Under the pieces are notes generated by a model that saw only the letters and a program-made list of their open reading frames with translations, did not search any database and was not told where the DNA came from. Below, one piece after another: positions 1 to 9,041 of a DNA stretch of 64,000 nt; the first letter of the stretch is position 1, and each line of letters starts with the position of its first letter. The DNA lies in contig JAQYWR010000045.1 in assembly GCA_029379225.1 (NCBI GenBank), positions 1 through 64,000 on the forward strand, written 5' to 3'. The DNA is from Nostoc sp. S4 (GTDB taxonomy: Bacteria; Cyanobacteriota; Cyanobacteriia; Cyanobacteriales; Nostocaceae). The position numbers and the translations under genes are program-made.

Positions 1-30
1 CTAGCCCAATTTCGATTTGTCCTACTTCCC

Positions 31-51
31 ACAGCATTTCCTGCTGTTTTT
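31..51 (+). terminator. Possible Rho-independent terminator at left edge
   Basis: A 6-bp inverted repeat, ACAGCA and TGCTGT around a 5-nt loop, is followed by a short T run. It could end a plus-strand gene lying left of the window. The stem is short, so this is weak. Confidence 0.3.
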
Positions 52-130
52 CATAAATAATTATTTTCACACAAAGTTTTTTTGAGATTTTATTTTATCA
101 AGTCTTTTAAAAGTAAGCTTTATAAAATCT

Positions 131-699
131 TTATAAATATGCAAAAGTTAATGTTACTATACCCGTGGATTCAGGAACACCAGTTGCCGATGCACATCCT
201 GCTAATTGTGATGCGGCAAGAGTAACAGTTTTTACTACACTGCTATTTAGATAGCGTCCAGAAGTAACTTCGCCATCAGATGTTACACTTATTACAGCTG
301 CACCCATAACTATCTCTTCCCTCTCAAACTTTACAGTGCTATTTGTTTTATTACTCCAAATATATGTAAAGGTGGCGGGAGATGAAGATATCTCACTACA
401 CGAACTGCTAGGAAAAAAAAGCATTTTGCTATACTTCCCTGAGACAATTTTAGCATCACCATTGCATGTCTTCAATTCCCCGTTTATGTTGGCACTAGTT
501 GGTTTGGGTTTTTTGTTATCGGGGGACTGTAAGTAACATTTTCTTGTCCTTGACAAGCGAGAGCAGTAACCTGAGCATCGGCTGATTGTCCCGCTAGACT
601 AAATTTAACACCAAGGATTACAGTAGCAATAGTGCAAGCAAGAACGGAAATTTGATGGGGAATATTAAGATGGATAAAAAATTCTTTCGATACAACCAT
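131..699 (-). pseudogene. Secreted cyanobacterial protein, interrupted by a frameshift
   Basis: Two overlapping minus-strand frames make one protein. The first (ATG at 699, GGAG six bases upstream) has a hydrophobic signal-peptide-like segment (VLACTIATVILGVKFSLAG) and then the mature start ACQGQENVTYSPPIT. The second frame, ending at 131, carries SANINGELKTCNGD and a beta-rich, Cys-containing region. The NVTYSPP plus Asn/Cys-rich pattern resembles a family of cyanobacterial secreted proteins of unknown function. The frames switch near a run of six T (509-514) and five G (521-525), typical indel sites. It may be a real pseudogene or a sequencing error. Neither frame alone gives a complete protein. 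Function unknown. Confidence 0.6.
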
Positions 700-1097
700 G
701 ATTTTCTCCAATTTCTATTAAATTTCAAAAACTTTCATGCACTGAGGACCACAGTTTTTGCATACCTATCTTTCTGATTCGCATAGCAAATTTCACCCTC
801 ATTAAAAGTGAAGGCTACACAATTTATCGAACTCAAAATAGTTAAATAGAGTATTTAACTGATAACTCGAACTGTGCGTTTATTAGATGCTGAATATACA
901 TCAAGCATATATACTACGTCTGCTAGTTAAAAAACAGTATTTAAAAGTATAATAAGCTACAATTTTTTAGATATCTAACCTGATTAGCAGGAAGTATTTC
1001 CCCTGAAAAATCTTACTTCCCTCTAAAGTTAGATTTTGTATATAGCAAAATGTTATAAATCTTTATGTAACGTGTGGACAAAAAACAAACAAAATTT
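700..1097. other. Intergenic, AT-rich
   Basis: About 400 bases between the divergent secreted-protein pseudogene and the fasciclin gene. Both promoters must lie here. I see no gene and no clear operator. Confidence 0.5.
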
Positions 1098-1970
1098 ATG
1101 AAGACAAATTACGGTAAATTGCTGACCGCGTTGGTAGGCGTAGCAGGATTAAGTAGTTTTAGCCTTTTGATTACTTTACCATCTGATGCCAAAGAAGTAC
1201 TAAATCCTAACCCCAGTATTTTCAACGAGGCTCCCTATAATCGAGGTGAACGCCTTCAAGCAAACGCTCAGTACACACCTACTAAGGCTGTTTCAGAAGT
1301 AGACAAGGGCAATACCAAGCGTCAACAAGTAGCCCAAAGTAGTGGGGGTGGGACGCTAAATCCCAGACCAAGTATTTTTAACGAGCCTCCCTATAACCGT
1401 GGTGGTAGTACCCCGCCTAGTGATGTTCCATCTCCACCATCCCGCACTCCACGCCCTATCCCTGAAACTCAACCCAACACACCACCAACAGAAGTACCAT
1501 CTACCGCACCTACTACTCCTACTACACCACCTGCTGGCACAAGTGAAACTCAAGGCAAAAATTTGTTAGCTTTGGCAGAATCAAACGCTTCCTTTACAAC
1601 TTTAACCAAAGCTTTGAAAGCAGCAGGATTGACTCAAGCTTTGCAAGGCAAAGATAACTTGACGATTTTCGCACCCACAGATGCAGCCTTTGCTAAATTG
1701 CCAGCAGACGCATTGCAAGATTTGTTGAAACCAGAAAACAAAGAAGTATTACTCAAGCTGTTAACTTACCATGTAGTGCCTGGTAAGGTATTGTCTGCTG
1801 ATTTGAAGTCTGGTGAAGTTAAAAGTCTTGAAGGAGGGACAATCAACGTTAAAGTCGATCCTGCTACTGGTGTGACTGTCAATGATGCTAAAGTGACTCA
1901 GGCTGACATGACAGCCACCAATGGTGTAATCCATGCCATTGATAACGTAATTTTGCCTCCTGACTTGTAG
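1098..1970 (+). CDS. Exported fasciclin (FAS1) domain protein
   Basis: The N-terminus has a basic stretch and a hydrophobic segment (ALVGVAGLSSFSLLITL), so it is probably exported or membrane-anchored. Two near-identical motifs follow, LNPNPSIFNEAPYNRG and LNPRPSIFNEPPYNRG, then a Pro/Thr-rich linker. The C-terminal ~135 residues form one FAS1 domain, with the family signatures LTIFAPTDAAFAKLP, LLTYHVVPGKV and NGVIHAIDNVILPP. FAS1 domains act in adhesion or extracellular-matrix contacts; many cyanobacteria secrete single-domain versions. The frame also opens with a GTG at 1074, but the ATG at 1098 starts directly at the signal sequence. Neither has a strong ribosome-binding site. It stands alone, convergent with hemL. 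The repeated PSIFNE/PYNRG motif is of unknown role. Confidence 0.85.
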   Translation: MKTNYGKLLTALVGVAGLSSFSLLITLPSDAKEVLNPNPSIFNEAPYNRGERLQANAQYTPTKAVSEVDKGNTKRQQVAQSSGGGTLNPRPSIFNEPPYNRGGSTPPSDVPSPPSRTPRPIPETQPNTPPTEVPSTAPTTPTTPPAGTSETQGKNLLALAESNASFTTLTKALKAAGLTQALQGKDNLTIFAPTDAAFAKLPADALQDLLKPENKEVLLKLLTYHVVPGKVLSADLKSGEVKSLEGGTINVKVDPATGVTVNDAKVTQADMTATNGVIHAIDNVILPPDL

Positions 1971-1996
1971 TTTTTGAAAGATGACTTATGAATGAT

Positions 1997-2056
1997 GACT
2001 GTTAACCGTCAACCGTTAACAGTCAACATCAAATCCCATCCCTTTGAGGGGTGGGA
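1997..2056. terminator. Two hairpins between convergent FAS1 and hemL genes
   Basis: First, a perfect 10-bp inverted repeat, GACTGTTAAC (1997-2006) and GTTAACAGTC (2015-2024). Second, a GC-rich stem, TCCCATCCC (2034-2042) with GGGGTGGGA (2048-2056). They lie just after the FAS1 stop and 45 bases from the hemL stop, as expected for terminators of converging genes. No long T run is present. Confidence 0.55.
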
Positions 2057-2101
2057 TAAGCTTAAAACTGCTATCTCGACTCAAGGCTTAGCACTTTTTT
2101 G

Positions 2102-3400
2102 TCATAAATTAGACATTACATCTCGTGCAGCTGCTAAAGTTTGGTCTATGTCTTCTTCGGTGTGAGCCAAAGATGTAAACCCAGCTTCAAATTGAGAAGG
2201 TGCTAAGTAAATACCGCGCTCCAACATACCGCGATGGAAGCGTCCGAATTTGACTGTATCAGACTTTTTCGCATCTTCATAGTTGTGAACCGGGCCAGAT
2301 GTAAAGAATAGCCCGAACATAGCACTGATTTGACCACCACAAGCCGCATGACCAGTTTCTTTAGCTACTTGCAGCAAACCATCTGCTAACTTCTTAGTAA
2401 TTCGGTCAAGATACTCGTAAGTACCGGGCTTTTGCAGCAATTCCAAAGTCTTAATACCAGCAGTCATAGCTAAGGGATTACCTGAAAGAGTTCCGGCTTG
2501 ATATACAGGGCCAGCAGGGGCAACCATTGACATAATATCTCGACGACCACCATAGGCTCCTACTGGCAAACCGCCGCCAATTACTTTGCCTAAAGTAGTC
2601 AAATCAGGAGTAATGCCAAACTTTTCCTGAGCGCCACCGTAACCGATACGGAAGCCCGTCATCACTTCGTCAAACACCAACAACGCCCCATGCTCGTGAG
2701 TAAGTTCCCGTAATCCTTCGAGGAAACCAGCATCAGGCGCAATAAACCCAGCATTACCGACCACTGGCTCAAGAATGACACCAGCAATTTCGTCCTTATT
2801 TTCTTCAAACAAGGCTTTGACAGCTTCTAGGTCATTGTAAGGTGCAGTTAAAGTGTTGCTAGTTGCTGATTTAGGCACACCTGGCGAGTCTGGTAAACCA
2901 AGTGTGGCAACACCAGAACCCGCCTTTACTAGAAATGTGTCGGCGTGTCCGTGGTAGCAACCTTCAAACTTGATGATTTTGTCTCGGTTAGTAAAAGCCC
3001 GCATTACACGCAAAACTCCCATACAGGCTTCAGTTCCCGAGTTAACAAATCTTACCATCTCGATGCTAGGAACAGCATCGATGACCATTTCTGCTAAGAC
3101 ATTTTCTAGTATCGAAGGGGCGCCGAAACTGGTACCTTTATTCAAGGCATCATGTAACGCTGCAATCACTTCTGGATGAGCATGACCGCAAATAGCTGGC
3201 CCCCAAGTGCCTACATAATCTATGTATCGGTTGCCATCTACATCCCAAATGTAAGCATCTTTAACGCGATCGAAAACAATGGGTTGTCCGCCTACAGATT
3301 TAAAAGCACGAACTGGAGAACTGACTCCTCCTGGCATTAGGTTTTGAGCAGCGCCAAAGACTTCTTGTGATTTTGTTGTTTTAATTGAGGTATTTACCAA
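2102..3400 (-). CDS. hemL: Glutamate-1-semialdehyde 2,1-aminomutase
   Basis: A PLP enzyme that converts glutamate-1-semialdehyde to 5-aminolevulinate, the last step of the C5 route to heme and chlorophyll, in the cytosol. The 432-residue length is normal for HemL. Visible family features are the opening [17 protein letters not shown], the FVNSGTEA cofactor-binding stretch, [10 protein letters not shown], and the PLP lysine in [19 protein letters not shown]. The start is TTG at 3400, preceded by an AGGAGA ribosome-binding site about six bases away, which decides for this non-ATG start. The gene is monocistronic, divergent from the ChaB-like gene. Confidence 0.97.
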   Translation of the reverse strand: MVNTSIKTTKSQEVFGAAQNLMPGGVSSPVRAFKSVGGQPIVFDRVKDAYIWDVDGNRYIDYVGTWGPAICGHAHPEVIAALHDALNKGTSFGAPSILENVLAEMVIDAVPSIEMVRFVNSGTEACMGVLRVMRAFTNRDKIIKFEGCYHGHADTFLVKAGSGVATLGLPDSPGVPKSATSNTLTAPYNDLEAVKALFEENKDEIAGVILEPVVGNAGFIAPDAGFLEGLRELTHEHGALLVFDEVMTGFRIGYGGAQEKFGITPDLTTLGKVIGGGLPVGAYGGRRDIMSMVAPAGPVYQAGTLSGNPLAMTAGIKTLELLQKPGTYEYLDRITKKLADGLLQVAKETGHAACGGQISAMFGLFFTSGPVHNYEDAKKSDTVKFGRFHRGMLERGIYLAPSQFEAGFTSLAHTEEDIDQTLAAARDVMSNL

Positions 3401-3506
3401 GGTTCTCTCCTAACAGTGGGCAATAAAAAGCTCTATCTTAGGATAGGGTCAAAAGCTGCTTAGAACTTCTATCGTATAAAATTAGCGGAACCAAGAAAAT
3501 AACAAT

Positions 3507-3701
3507 ATGTTATACAAGTCTAATGAAGACTTGCCTTTAGATATTCGGACTCGATTATCTGAGGCATACCAGGATCTTTACCGGGCAGCTTTTAACTCGG
3601 CGATTCATTGGTATGGTGAAGCTTCAAAAGCTCACCAAGTCGCGCGAAGTGCTGTGAAGATGCAGTCTGCTATGGAACGAACTGCTCTTGTTGAAAGCTG
3701 A
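3507..3701 (+). CDS. ChaB-family small protein
   Basis: A 64-residue protein that matches the ChaB fold pattern: YKSNEDLPLDIRTRLSEAYQDLYRAAFNSAI followed by a helix with AHQVARSAVK. E. coli ChaB was named as a regulator of the ChaA cation antiporter, but the biochemical role of the family is poorly established. Cyanobacterial genomes carry similar short ChaB proteins. ATG at 3507; no strong ribosome-binding site. No chaA-like gene is nearby, so a role with a transporter is not supported by context. The gene lies between hemL and hisIE. Confidence 0.7.
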   Translation: MLYKSNEDLPLDIRTRLSEAYQDLYRAAFNSAIHWYGEASKAHQVARSAVKMQSAMERTALVES

Positions 3702-3725
3702 ATTAAGATTACTGAATTCAAAAAA

Positions 3726-3801
3726 ACATACCAGCTGCCCTATTTAGAATGATATCGTGAATCCATGAATCATTCTCATTAGAGCAGAGTAGCTGGTATG
3801 T
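3726..3801 (+). promoter_or_regulatory. Nested inverted repeats enclosing the hisIE start codon
   Basis: Outer arms are a perfect 11-bp inverted repeat, ACATACCAGCT (3726-3736) and AGCTGGTATGT (3791-3801). Inner arms are AGAATGAT (3746-3753) and ATCATTCT (3769-3776). The hisIE ATG (3798-3800) is inside the right outer arm, so a folded leader RNA would cover the start codon. It could be a translational control element, a terminator for the upstream ChaB-like gene, or a small mobile palindrome. Confidence 0.5.
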
Positions 3802-4448
3802 ATTCTAACGATTCGCATTTGCTACATTACGCCATCCCTATTAAGGAAATTCGCTACGATGAACGGGGTCTAGTGCCTGCAATTGTCCAAGATTATCTCG
3901 ATGGCACTGTCCTGATGATGGCGTGGATGAATCAGGAGTCGTTACAAAAGACTTTGGAAAGTGAAGAAACTTGGTTTTGGAGTCGTTCTCGGCAAGAGTT
4001 GTGGCACAAAGGAGCGACTTCTGGGCATATTCAAAAAGTGCGGAGTATCCGTTATGACTGTGATAGTGATGCCTTGCTAATCGGGGTAGAGCAAGTAGGA
4101 GATATTGCCTGCCATACAGGAGAACGGAGTTGCTTTCACCAAATAGAAGGAAAAATAGCTCCTCCACCAGGGGACACGTTGTCACAATTATTTCAACTTA
4201 TATGCGATCGCCGCGACAATCCAATTGAAAGTTCTTATACCTGCAAGTTATTAGCAGGCGGTGACAATAAAATTTTAAAAAAGATTGGTGAGGAAAGTGC
4301 TGAGGTGGTAATGGCTTTTAAAGACGATCAACCAGAAGCGATCGCCGATGAAGTCGCTGATTTGCTTTATCATACTTTGGTCGCCTTGGCTCATCATCAA
4401 GTTGATTTAAAATCGGTGTATCAAAAGCTCCAAGAACGTCGGCGATAG
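3798..4448 (+). CDS. hisIE: Bifunctional phosphoribosyl-AMP cyclohydrolase / phosphoribosyl-ATP pyrophosphatase
   Basis: Catalyses steps 2 and 3 of histidine biosynthesis. The N-terminal HisI domain (about residues 1-125) shows [13 protein letters not shown], the metal-binding CDSDALL region and [11 protein letters not shown]. The C-terminal HisE domain (about 130-216) has [19 protein letters not shown] and a following acidic helix ([13 protein letters not shown]), the MazG-like pyrophosphatase signature. The 216-residue length fits fused HisIE. No other his gene is nearby, as is usual in cyanobacteria where his genes are scattered. Its start codon sits in an inverted repeat (see 3726-3801). 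Confidence 0.96.
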   Translation: MYSNDSHLLHYAIPIKEIRYDERGLVPAIVQDYLDGTVLMMAWMNQESLQKTLESEETWFWSRSRQELWHKGATSGHIQKVRSIRYDCDSDALLIGVEQVGDIACHTGERSCFHQIEGKIAPPPGDTLSQLFQLICDRRDNPIESSYTCKLLAGGDNKILKKIGEESAEVVMAFKDDQPEAIADEVADLLYHTLVALAHHQVDLKSVYQKLQERRR

Positions 4449-4466
4449 TCAGTGTAGGAAAGAGAA

Positions 4467-5360
4467 TTAATTTAACCTTGTACCTACGGGTTCAACTTCT
4501 CTCGCCAAACCAATATGTGCCAACGATAATGAGATATCGTTAAATTTTATCCCGGCTAAAGCCCACTGAAGTTCAAGTGTTCCCACCCAAAAACGCGCCC
4601 GGTCGATGACACTCGGTAAGATGGGATAGTCGCTTTCCATACGCCGCACAATACTTTCACCGTAATTACTCACCTGCACGGCAATATCACAAGCCGGGTC
4701 GCCCAAACCAGCTGTACCAAAGTCAATCAAACCGCTGATGCTCTCTAATATGGGATCAAACAGAATATGATACACTGCCTTATCGCCGTCGATTAGTACT
4801 GGTGTGTAGGTGAGGTCAAGTTCACCTGTAATCACGGGCGCAAAAAGTTCATGTATCCAAGTTTGCTGATGACGCCATAAATGAGGAAAAAGAGTTTCTT
4901 GAACTTGTTGATACAACTGCAACCAATCTTCACGGGAACGTTCTGCACCAGAAGAAGACACCCCAGCATTAACTAAAACTTGATTTGGAATGCTGTGCAA
5001 TTGGTGATGAAATGTGGCTAATTGAGAGATAATACGCGCTTGTGATGCTTTACTGAGTTTGAGGAGGGTGCTACGGGATAGTGGTTCACCTTTAATAAAT
5101 CTGTAGCTAGCAAAGCCTTCTTCTAAATGTTCAAAGTACGGAACCCGCAGTTCAACATATTTTTGCACTACTTCCAACACCTTAGCTTCATGGCAAAGCA
5201 CTTGTTTTCCCCAGTCGTCTTTGGCAAAGCGACATACAAGCTGATGATTAACAATTACCACATCGTTGACCATCCCATCTTGATTAAAGTCAAGGTGGTC
5301 AATAGAGATTTTGGAATAGACAGCACGAATTTTTTTGAGATACAAAGGAGGAATATTCAC
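4467..5360 (-). CDS. APH/ChoK-type kinase-like protein with altered catalytic loop
   Basis: A protein of the aminoglycoside phosphotransferase / choline kinase fold. Visible elements: RFAK and HEAKVL (ATP-binding Lys and Glu), YRFIKGEPLS (hinge), and LIDFGTAGLGDPACD (metal-binding Asp). The catalytic loop reads LIDGDKAVYHILFDP around residues 189-203, where the family usually has H-G-D; here the His is Asp while the Asp is kept. In the open frame a TTG lies at 5390, but GTG at 5360 has an AGGA six bases upstream and starts at NIPPLYLKK, so I chose it. The substrate cannot be deduced; small-molecule kinase or pseudokinase are both possible. Convergent with hisIE, 18 bases apart. Confidence 0.75.
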   Translation of the reverse strand: MNIPPLYLKKIRAVYSKISIDHLDFNQDGMVNDVVIVNHQLVCRFAKDDWGKQVLCHEAKVLEVVQKYVELRVPYFEHLEEGFASYRFIKGEPLSRSTLLKLSKASQARIISQLATFHHQLHSIPNQVLVNAGVSSSGAERSREDWLQLYQQVQETLFPHLWRHQQTWIHELFAPVITGELDLTYTPVLIDGDKAVYHILFDPILESISGLIDFGTAGLGDPACDIAVQVSNYGESIVRRMESDYPILPSVIDRARFWVGTLELQWALAGIKFNDISLSLAHIGLAREVEPVGTRLN

Positions 5361-5512
5361 AGTGAATCCTGACACAATTACAACAAACAAAAAATCAATA
5401 TTTATCGAACTATTAGCCCGATCGCAGCGATTGATAATGATTTAGTTATTTGTTGTATCAACGTATCACTGTAATTTAACTCCTGAGAAATATCTACGTA
5501 TAGAGCATAACA

Positions 5513-6796
5513 CTATTTTAATGATGAATCAGCCAAAATTCGATTTAGGTACTGTAAAATTGCCACAGCGATCGCCACACTCAAAGAAAAGCCTAACCAA
5601 AAGCGATCGGCAATGATTCGCGGTTGGTCTAATGCCCATCCACCCAAGGGATGACCAATAGAATAGCCAACAGCCCAACACAAAGCGTTAATGGAGAAAT
5701 AAACGCCGCGCTGATTTTCCGGCGCTAACTCAGTGACTAAAGAGGCAGCAGATGGGGTATAAGAACTAATTGCAAAGGCAAATACTCCCAATGCCAATGC
5801 TGCCCAAACTATATTATGAGATGTGGCAGTACCGCTTACCCAAATCAGTCCAAAACCAACTGCCCAAAGAATGCCAGAAACAGTGAGCGCGAGTGTGTGA
5901 GAGCAGCGTTTTAAGGCGCTGGTGACAGGCAACTGACAGATAATAGCTACCACCAAATGCCAAGCAAATAGTCTGCTAATGGTAGTTTCAGCAAATCCTC
6001 GGTCGGTACTTTCGATGACAAAGTTTTTGAAGTAAAGCGGCAGGATACTGTGTATCTGAGAAATGTAAATTGTAAAGAAGATATTAGCTGCAATGTAGAC
6101 GAGGAAGCGACGATCCCTAAATACTGCCATCCAAGAAGCAAAATATTGTGTTTTTTCTTGGTCAATTTCCTGCCCCTTGCTATCACTAACTCCTACATAG
6201 ATAACACCAAAAAACATTAAAAAAGAGATGGCATCAATTATAAATAGCCAGCGATAACTCCCAATTATCGCTATCAAAAACCCTGCCAGCGTAATTCCGA
6301 TCGCTAACCCCAGATTATCTGCTAATCGACTGATGGCAAAAGTTTCACGGCGATTCTCAATCTCGCTGGCGTCAGCAACAATAGCTTCCACAGCCGGCCA
6401 ATAGAAACCTATTCCTAAGCCGTTAATCAAGTTACCGATTACCAAAATAGTAAAATTATTGGTTGCAGCGAAAACTAAAGAAGCAACAGCAGAAATCGCC
6501 GTCGCCAGCAACAAAGTGCGGCGGCGTCCCCAGTCCTTAGAATCAGCCAAAGAACCACCAACAATCCGTCCGACAATGCCGGAAATCGAGGCACAAGCTA
6601 AGGCTACGCCAACGGTGGTTGCAGATAAACCGACTTCATTAACAAAAAAGATGGGAGCGTAAAACAAGGTAAAGCCGGTACCAACTTCCGAGAAAAATCT
6701 ACCAATCGCCAAAATCCATACCTGGGGATGTATCGAGGGCAACCACGAGGATAACTGGGATTGGGAAGCTAATTTCATCAGCTTAGATGTCATCAT
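5513..6796 (-). CDS. Major facilitator superfamily transporter
   Basis: A 427-residue inner-membrane carrier with about twelve hydrophobic segments. The loop between segments 2 and 3 has the MFS motif A-like stretch GGSLADSKDWGRRRTLL, and a second, weaker copy appears in the C-terminal half. Such proteins export or import small solutes using the proton gradient. The sequence resembles drug/solute exporters of the MFS but nothing visible fixes the substrate. Tandem ATG codons at 6796 and 6793 start the frame. Monocistronic; no neighbouring enzyme suggests a pathway. Confidence 0.85.
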   Translation of the reverse strand: MMTSKLMKLASQSQLSSWLPSIHPQVWILAIGRFFSEVGTGFTLFYAPIFFVNEVGLSATTVGVALACASISGIVGRIVGGSLADSKDWGRRRTLLLATAISAVASLVFAATNNFTILVIGNLINGLGIGFYWPAVEAIVADASEIENRRETFAISRLADNLGLAIGITLAGFLIAIIGSYRWLFIIDAISFLMFFGVIYVGVSDSKGQEIDQEKTQYFASWMAVFRDRRFLVYIAANIFFTIYISQIHSILPLYFKNFVIESTDRGFAETTISRLFAWHLVVAIICQLPVTSALKRCSHTLALTVSGILWAVGFGLIWVSGTATSHNIVWAALALGVFAFAISSYTPSAASLVTELAPENQRGVYFSINALCWAVGYSIGHPLGGWALDQPRIIADRFWLGFSLSVAIAVAILQYLNRILADSSLK

Positions 6797-6844
6797 TTTC
6801 TGATATTTTTGTAATTCTTATCATTAGCTGGAATTTTCCTCACT

Positions 6845-6886
6845 AATTCCACAGGGTTTCCACAGGGATTTTAGCAGTTTTCCACA
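6845..6886 (+). promoter_or_regulatory. Cluster of three DnaA-box-like sequences
   Basis: AATTCCACA (6845-6853), GTTTCCACA (6856-6864) and TTTTCCACA (6878-6886) lie on the same strand with start-to-start distances of 11 and 22 bases, i.e. on one helix face. TTTTCCACA matches the DnaA box described for cyanobacteria. The rest of the gap 6797-7259 holds no gene. It may be a DnaA-titration site, a DnaA-regulated promoter of the MFS gene, or part of an origin. Confidence 0.45.
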
Positions 6887-7259
6887 GGTGTTCTACGAGC
6901 TAATGGGCTTGTCGCTGTCTACTGGGGATTGTTAATTAATAGTGGTCACGAACTTAAGGACTGAGTTTTTGTAAAGTTAAGTAACAAAAATTAGACTAAA
7001 AGGCTGATTGTATCGTGCTGATTTATTTTTTATACAAGCGTTTTTAACATTTCGCAGCATTGACAAACCCACCCCTTCTTAGCGCACAATGATGCGGCTT
7101 GCTTTTGTAGTCCATTCAACCGTTGACATCGACTGTGTAAAATTACCTGAGTTGTTGGCGTAGATTGTTGAGCAAGCGAAAGATTGTGTGAGGTAGCCCG
7201 AAGCTAGTTCACTACAAGCAACTTATCCCTCTTGATTGACCTCAGAGGAGGAAAATCTC

Positions 7260-7457
7260 ATGAAAGCAACGGTTAGTATTTTTACAGAAATTCCCGAATC
7301 ACTTCACGAATCCTTAAAAAACTACTTAGAAACCCATCCTGATTGGGATGAAAACAGAGTATTGACAGCGGCGCTATCATTGTTTTTACTCCAAAATGGA
7401 GAGAGCGATCGCCGTGCTGCTAGAGTTTATCTAGAAACTTTGTTTCACCATTCCTAA
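7260..7457 (+). CDS. DUF2811 family small protein
   Basis: A 65-residue protein beginning MKATVSIFTEIPESLHESL and containing HPDWDENRVLTAALSLFLLQNG, the pattern of the cyanobacterial DUF2811 family, whose function is unknown. The start at ATG 7260 is decided by a perfect GAGGAGG ribosome-binding site eight bases upstream; the longer open frame from 7236 lacks support. It is predicted to be mainly helical with an amphipathic middle, resembling ribbon-helix-helix-sized proteins, but no DNA-binding motif is clear. It stands alone. Confidence 0.7.
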   Translation: MKATVSIFTEIPESLHESLKNYLETHPDWDENRVLTAALSLFLLQNGESDRRAARVYLETLFHHS

Positions 7458-7599
7458 GTAAAAATACTCTAAATTGCCGCAGCAACAGCTAATCTACTAG
7501 ACACCCCATAGGTACTGGTATGAAGGGCGTTATTCTGGCTGATGTTTTATATGGGCACAACAAACTTGTGCCCCATTAATGGATTTTGAGAGCGAGCAG

Positions 7600-7990
7600 C
7601 TGCTTTGCCATTGAGTGGTTCTAAAAGTTCAACGAAGCGGCGTGGAACCGCCTGTTCTGCGCGCTGCCAACGCTTTTCTAGTGCAAAGTTAAGTCACCAC
7701 TCTACCTAGGGTCTCCCGACAGCCAAGCAAGTGGCGTCCGCTCCGATACGCAGCTAAGCCGAGTCTTCTACTGTCAAAGATACTGATGCATTCGAGCTTC
7801 GCAAGCTTCTCTAAGAGACGCTTTGCGTAGTTTGCTTCTCTGTAGGAGTACACAATTTTACTTTGCGCTACGTCCAACAGAACTGCGCTAACAGATGTCT
7901 GACGACAAGCCACGCCGAGTCGTCACTTTTCGCTACGTCGAAGACAGCTACGCTAACACCAAGCGAGTGGCTAAACTTTTGACAAAATTC
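7600..7990. repeat. Mosaic of dispersed GC-rich palindromic repeats
   Basis: This stretch has a different composition from its flanks and consists of joined short palindromes, such as GCTTCTCTAAGAGACGC, of the kind scattered in Nostoc-type genomes. The 15-mer CAAGCAAGTGGCGTC (7724-7738) recurs inverted at 12505-12519, and its core at 13754-13764. Short open frames across it are not credible genes. Confidence 0.65.
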
Positions 7991-8157
7991 AAAATAGTAT
8001 TAGCAACTGACTGTTAGTGACTTGTTCGAAACTGACAAAAAACATCCCACTCTTCCCAATCAACGGTCAACAGTCATCAATCATGAGTCAACAACTTCAA
8101 ACCGAATAATTTATTTCTTGGAGTTACCTTATGTAGCGCTTTTTGTCTAAATATACA

Positions 8158-8191
8158 CTGAGGGTAGCACAGTTAGCTGTGCTACCCTCAG
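8158..8191. repeat. Perfect 15-bp hairpin with 4-base loop
   Basis: CTGAGGGTAGCACAG (8158-8172) and CTGTGCTACCCTCAG (8177-8191) flank TTAG. It is the strongest palindrome of this region, 125 bases beyond the end of the response regulator gene that reads toward it. It may be a terminator (no T run) or a mobile palindrome. Confidence 0.7.
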
Positions 8192-8315
8192 AACGGTACA
8201 CCAGTTTGCTCAAGTTTGCTAAACCTTTGGTAGTTCCTCCAGATGGTTCTGAAACCAAAATAAATTTTATCCAAAATTGTTTTAGTCAAGAGTTAAAAAA
8301 TTCTAGACTATACAC

Positions 8316-9041
8316 TCAGGACTTGGCTTCCAACTGTTGAGGGTGAGCAGGAGATTCAAACTTATACCCTACACCACGTACAGTTTGAATTAACGCTGGC
8401 TGACTCGCATCAATTTCAATTTTCTTGCGAATTTGACCAATATGTACATCTACAACCCGCTGGTCGCCGACATATTCATAGTCCCATACCTCTTGAATTA
8501 GTTCTGCACGCCGCCAAACTCGACCTGGATGACTGGCTAAAAAATGCAATAAGTCGAATTCTAAAGCAGTTAAGGGTACTGGTTGGTTATTAAGTGCCAC
8601 CTCCCGTCGTACAGGGTCGATCATCAGTTTTTCAAATACCAAGCGTTTCTGCTCGGCAGTAGTTATGACTCGCTGGCGTCTCAAAATCGCTCCTACTCTG
8701 ACTTCTAGCTCTCCCAAACCAAAAGGCTTAGTGAGATAGTCATCAGCACCTTTAGAAAAACCGCGAATTTTGTCAGCTTCGTCAGCACGACTAGTCAGCA
8801 TCAGGACAAAAACACCATTACGACTTTGCATCTCTTGGCAGAGGTTAAACCCAATTACATCTGGTAGATTCACATCTAGAATCACCAAATCAGGGTTAAA
8901 TTGCTCAAATAGATTTAAGGCTGTCTTTCCGTCTTCGGCAGCCTCAACCTGATAGTTCTGCTTCATCAAGAAGCGTTGAATTAAATTCCGAACCGCAGGG
9001 TCGTCGTCAACAACAAGAATCTTGGCGGGAGCCATGACCAT
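8316..9041 (-). CDS. OmpR/PhoB-type response regulator
   Basis: A two-domain transcription regulator. The receiver domain (about residues 5-120) shows ILVVDDD, the phosphoacceptor Asp in LVILDVNLPD, LMLTSRADEADK and the conserved Lys of DYLTKPF. The C-terminal winged helix (about 135-235) has LTALEFDLLHFLASHPGRVW and VDVHIGQIRKKIE...TVRGVGYKF. The open frame begins with a TTG at 9053; ATG at 9041 or 9035 (MAPAKILVVDDD) is more likely. No histidine kinase is adjacent, so it is an orphan. It is about 60% identical by eye to the regulator at 10506-11225. It is reminiscent of the NblR-like orphan regulators, but I do not assign that name. Confidence 0.93.
   Translation of the reverse strand: MVMAPAKILVVDDDPAVRNLIQRFLMKQNYQVEAAEDGKTALNLFEQFNPDLVILDVNLPDVIGFNLCQEMQSRNGVFVLMLTSRADEADKIRGFSKGADDYLTKPFGLGELEVRVGAILRRQRVITTAEQKRLVFEKLMIDPVRREVALNNQPVPLTALEFDLLHFLASHPGRVWRRAELIQEVWDYEYVGDQRVVDVHIGQIRKKIEIDASQPALIQTVRGVGYKFESPAHPQQLEAKS

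Noticed and set aside
7689-7913. Open frame in the repeat mosaic
   Set aside because: Formed from dispersed palindromes; no start signal, no coding character.
8143-8340. 65-residue open frame over the 15-bp hairpin
   Set aside because: It runs through the palindrome and into the 3' end of the response regulator gene; non-ATG start without ribosome-binding site.
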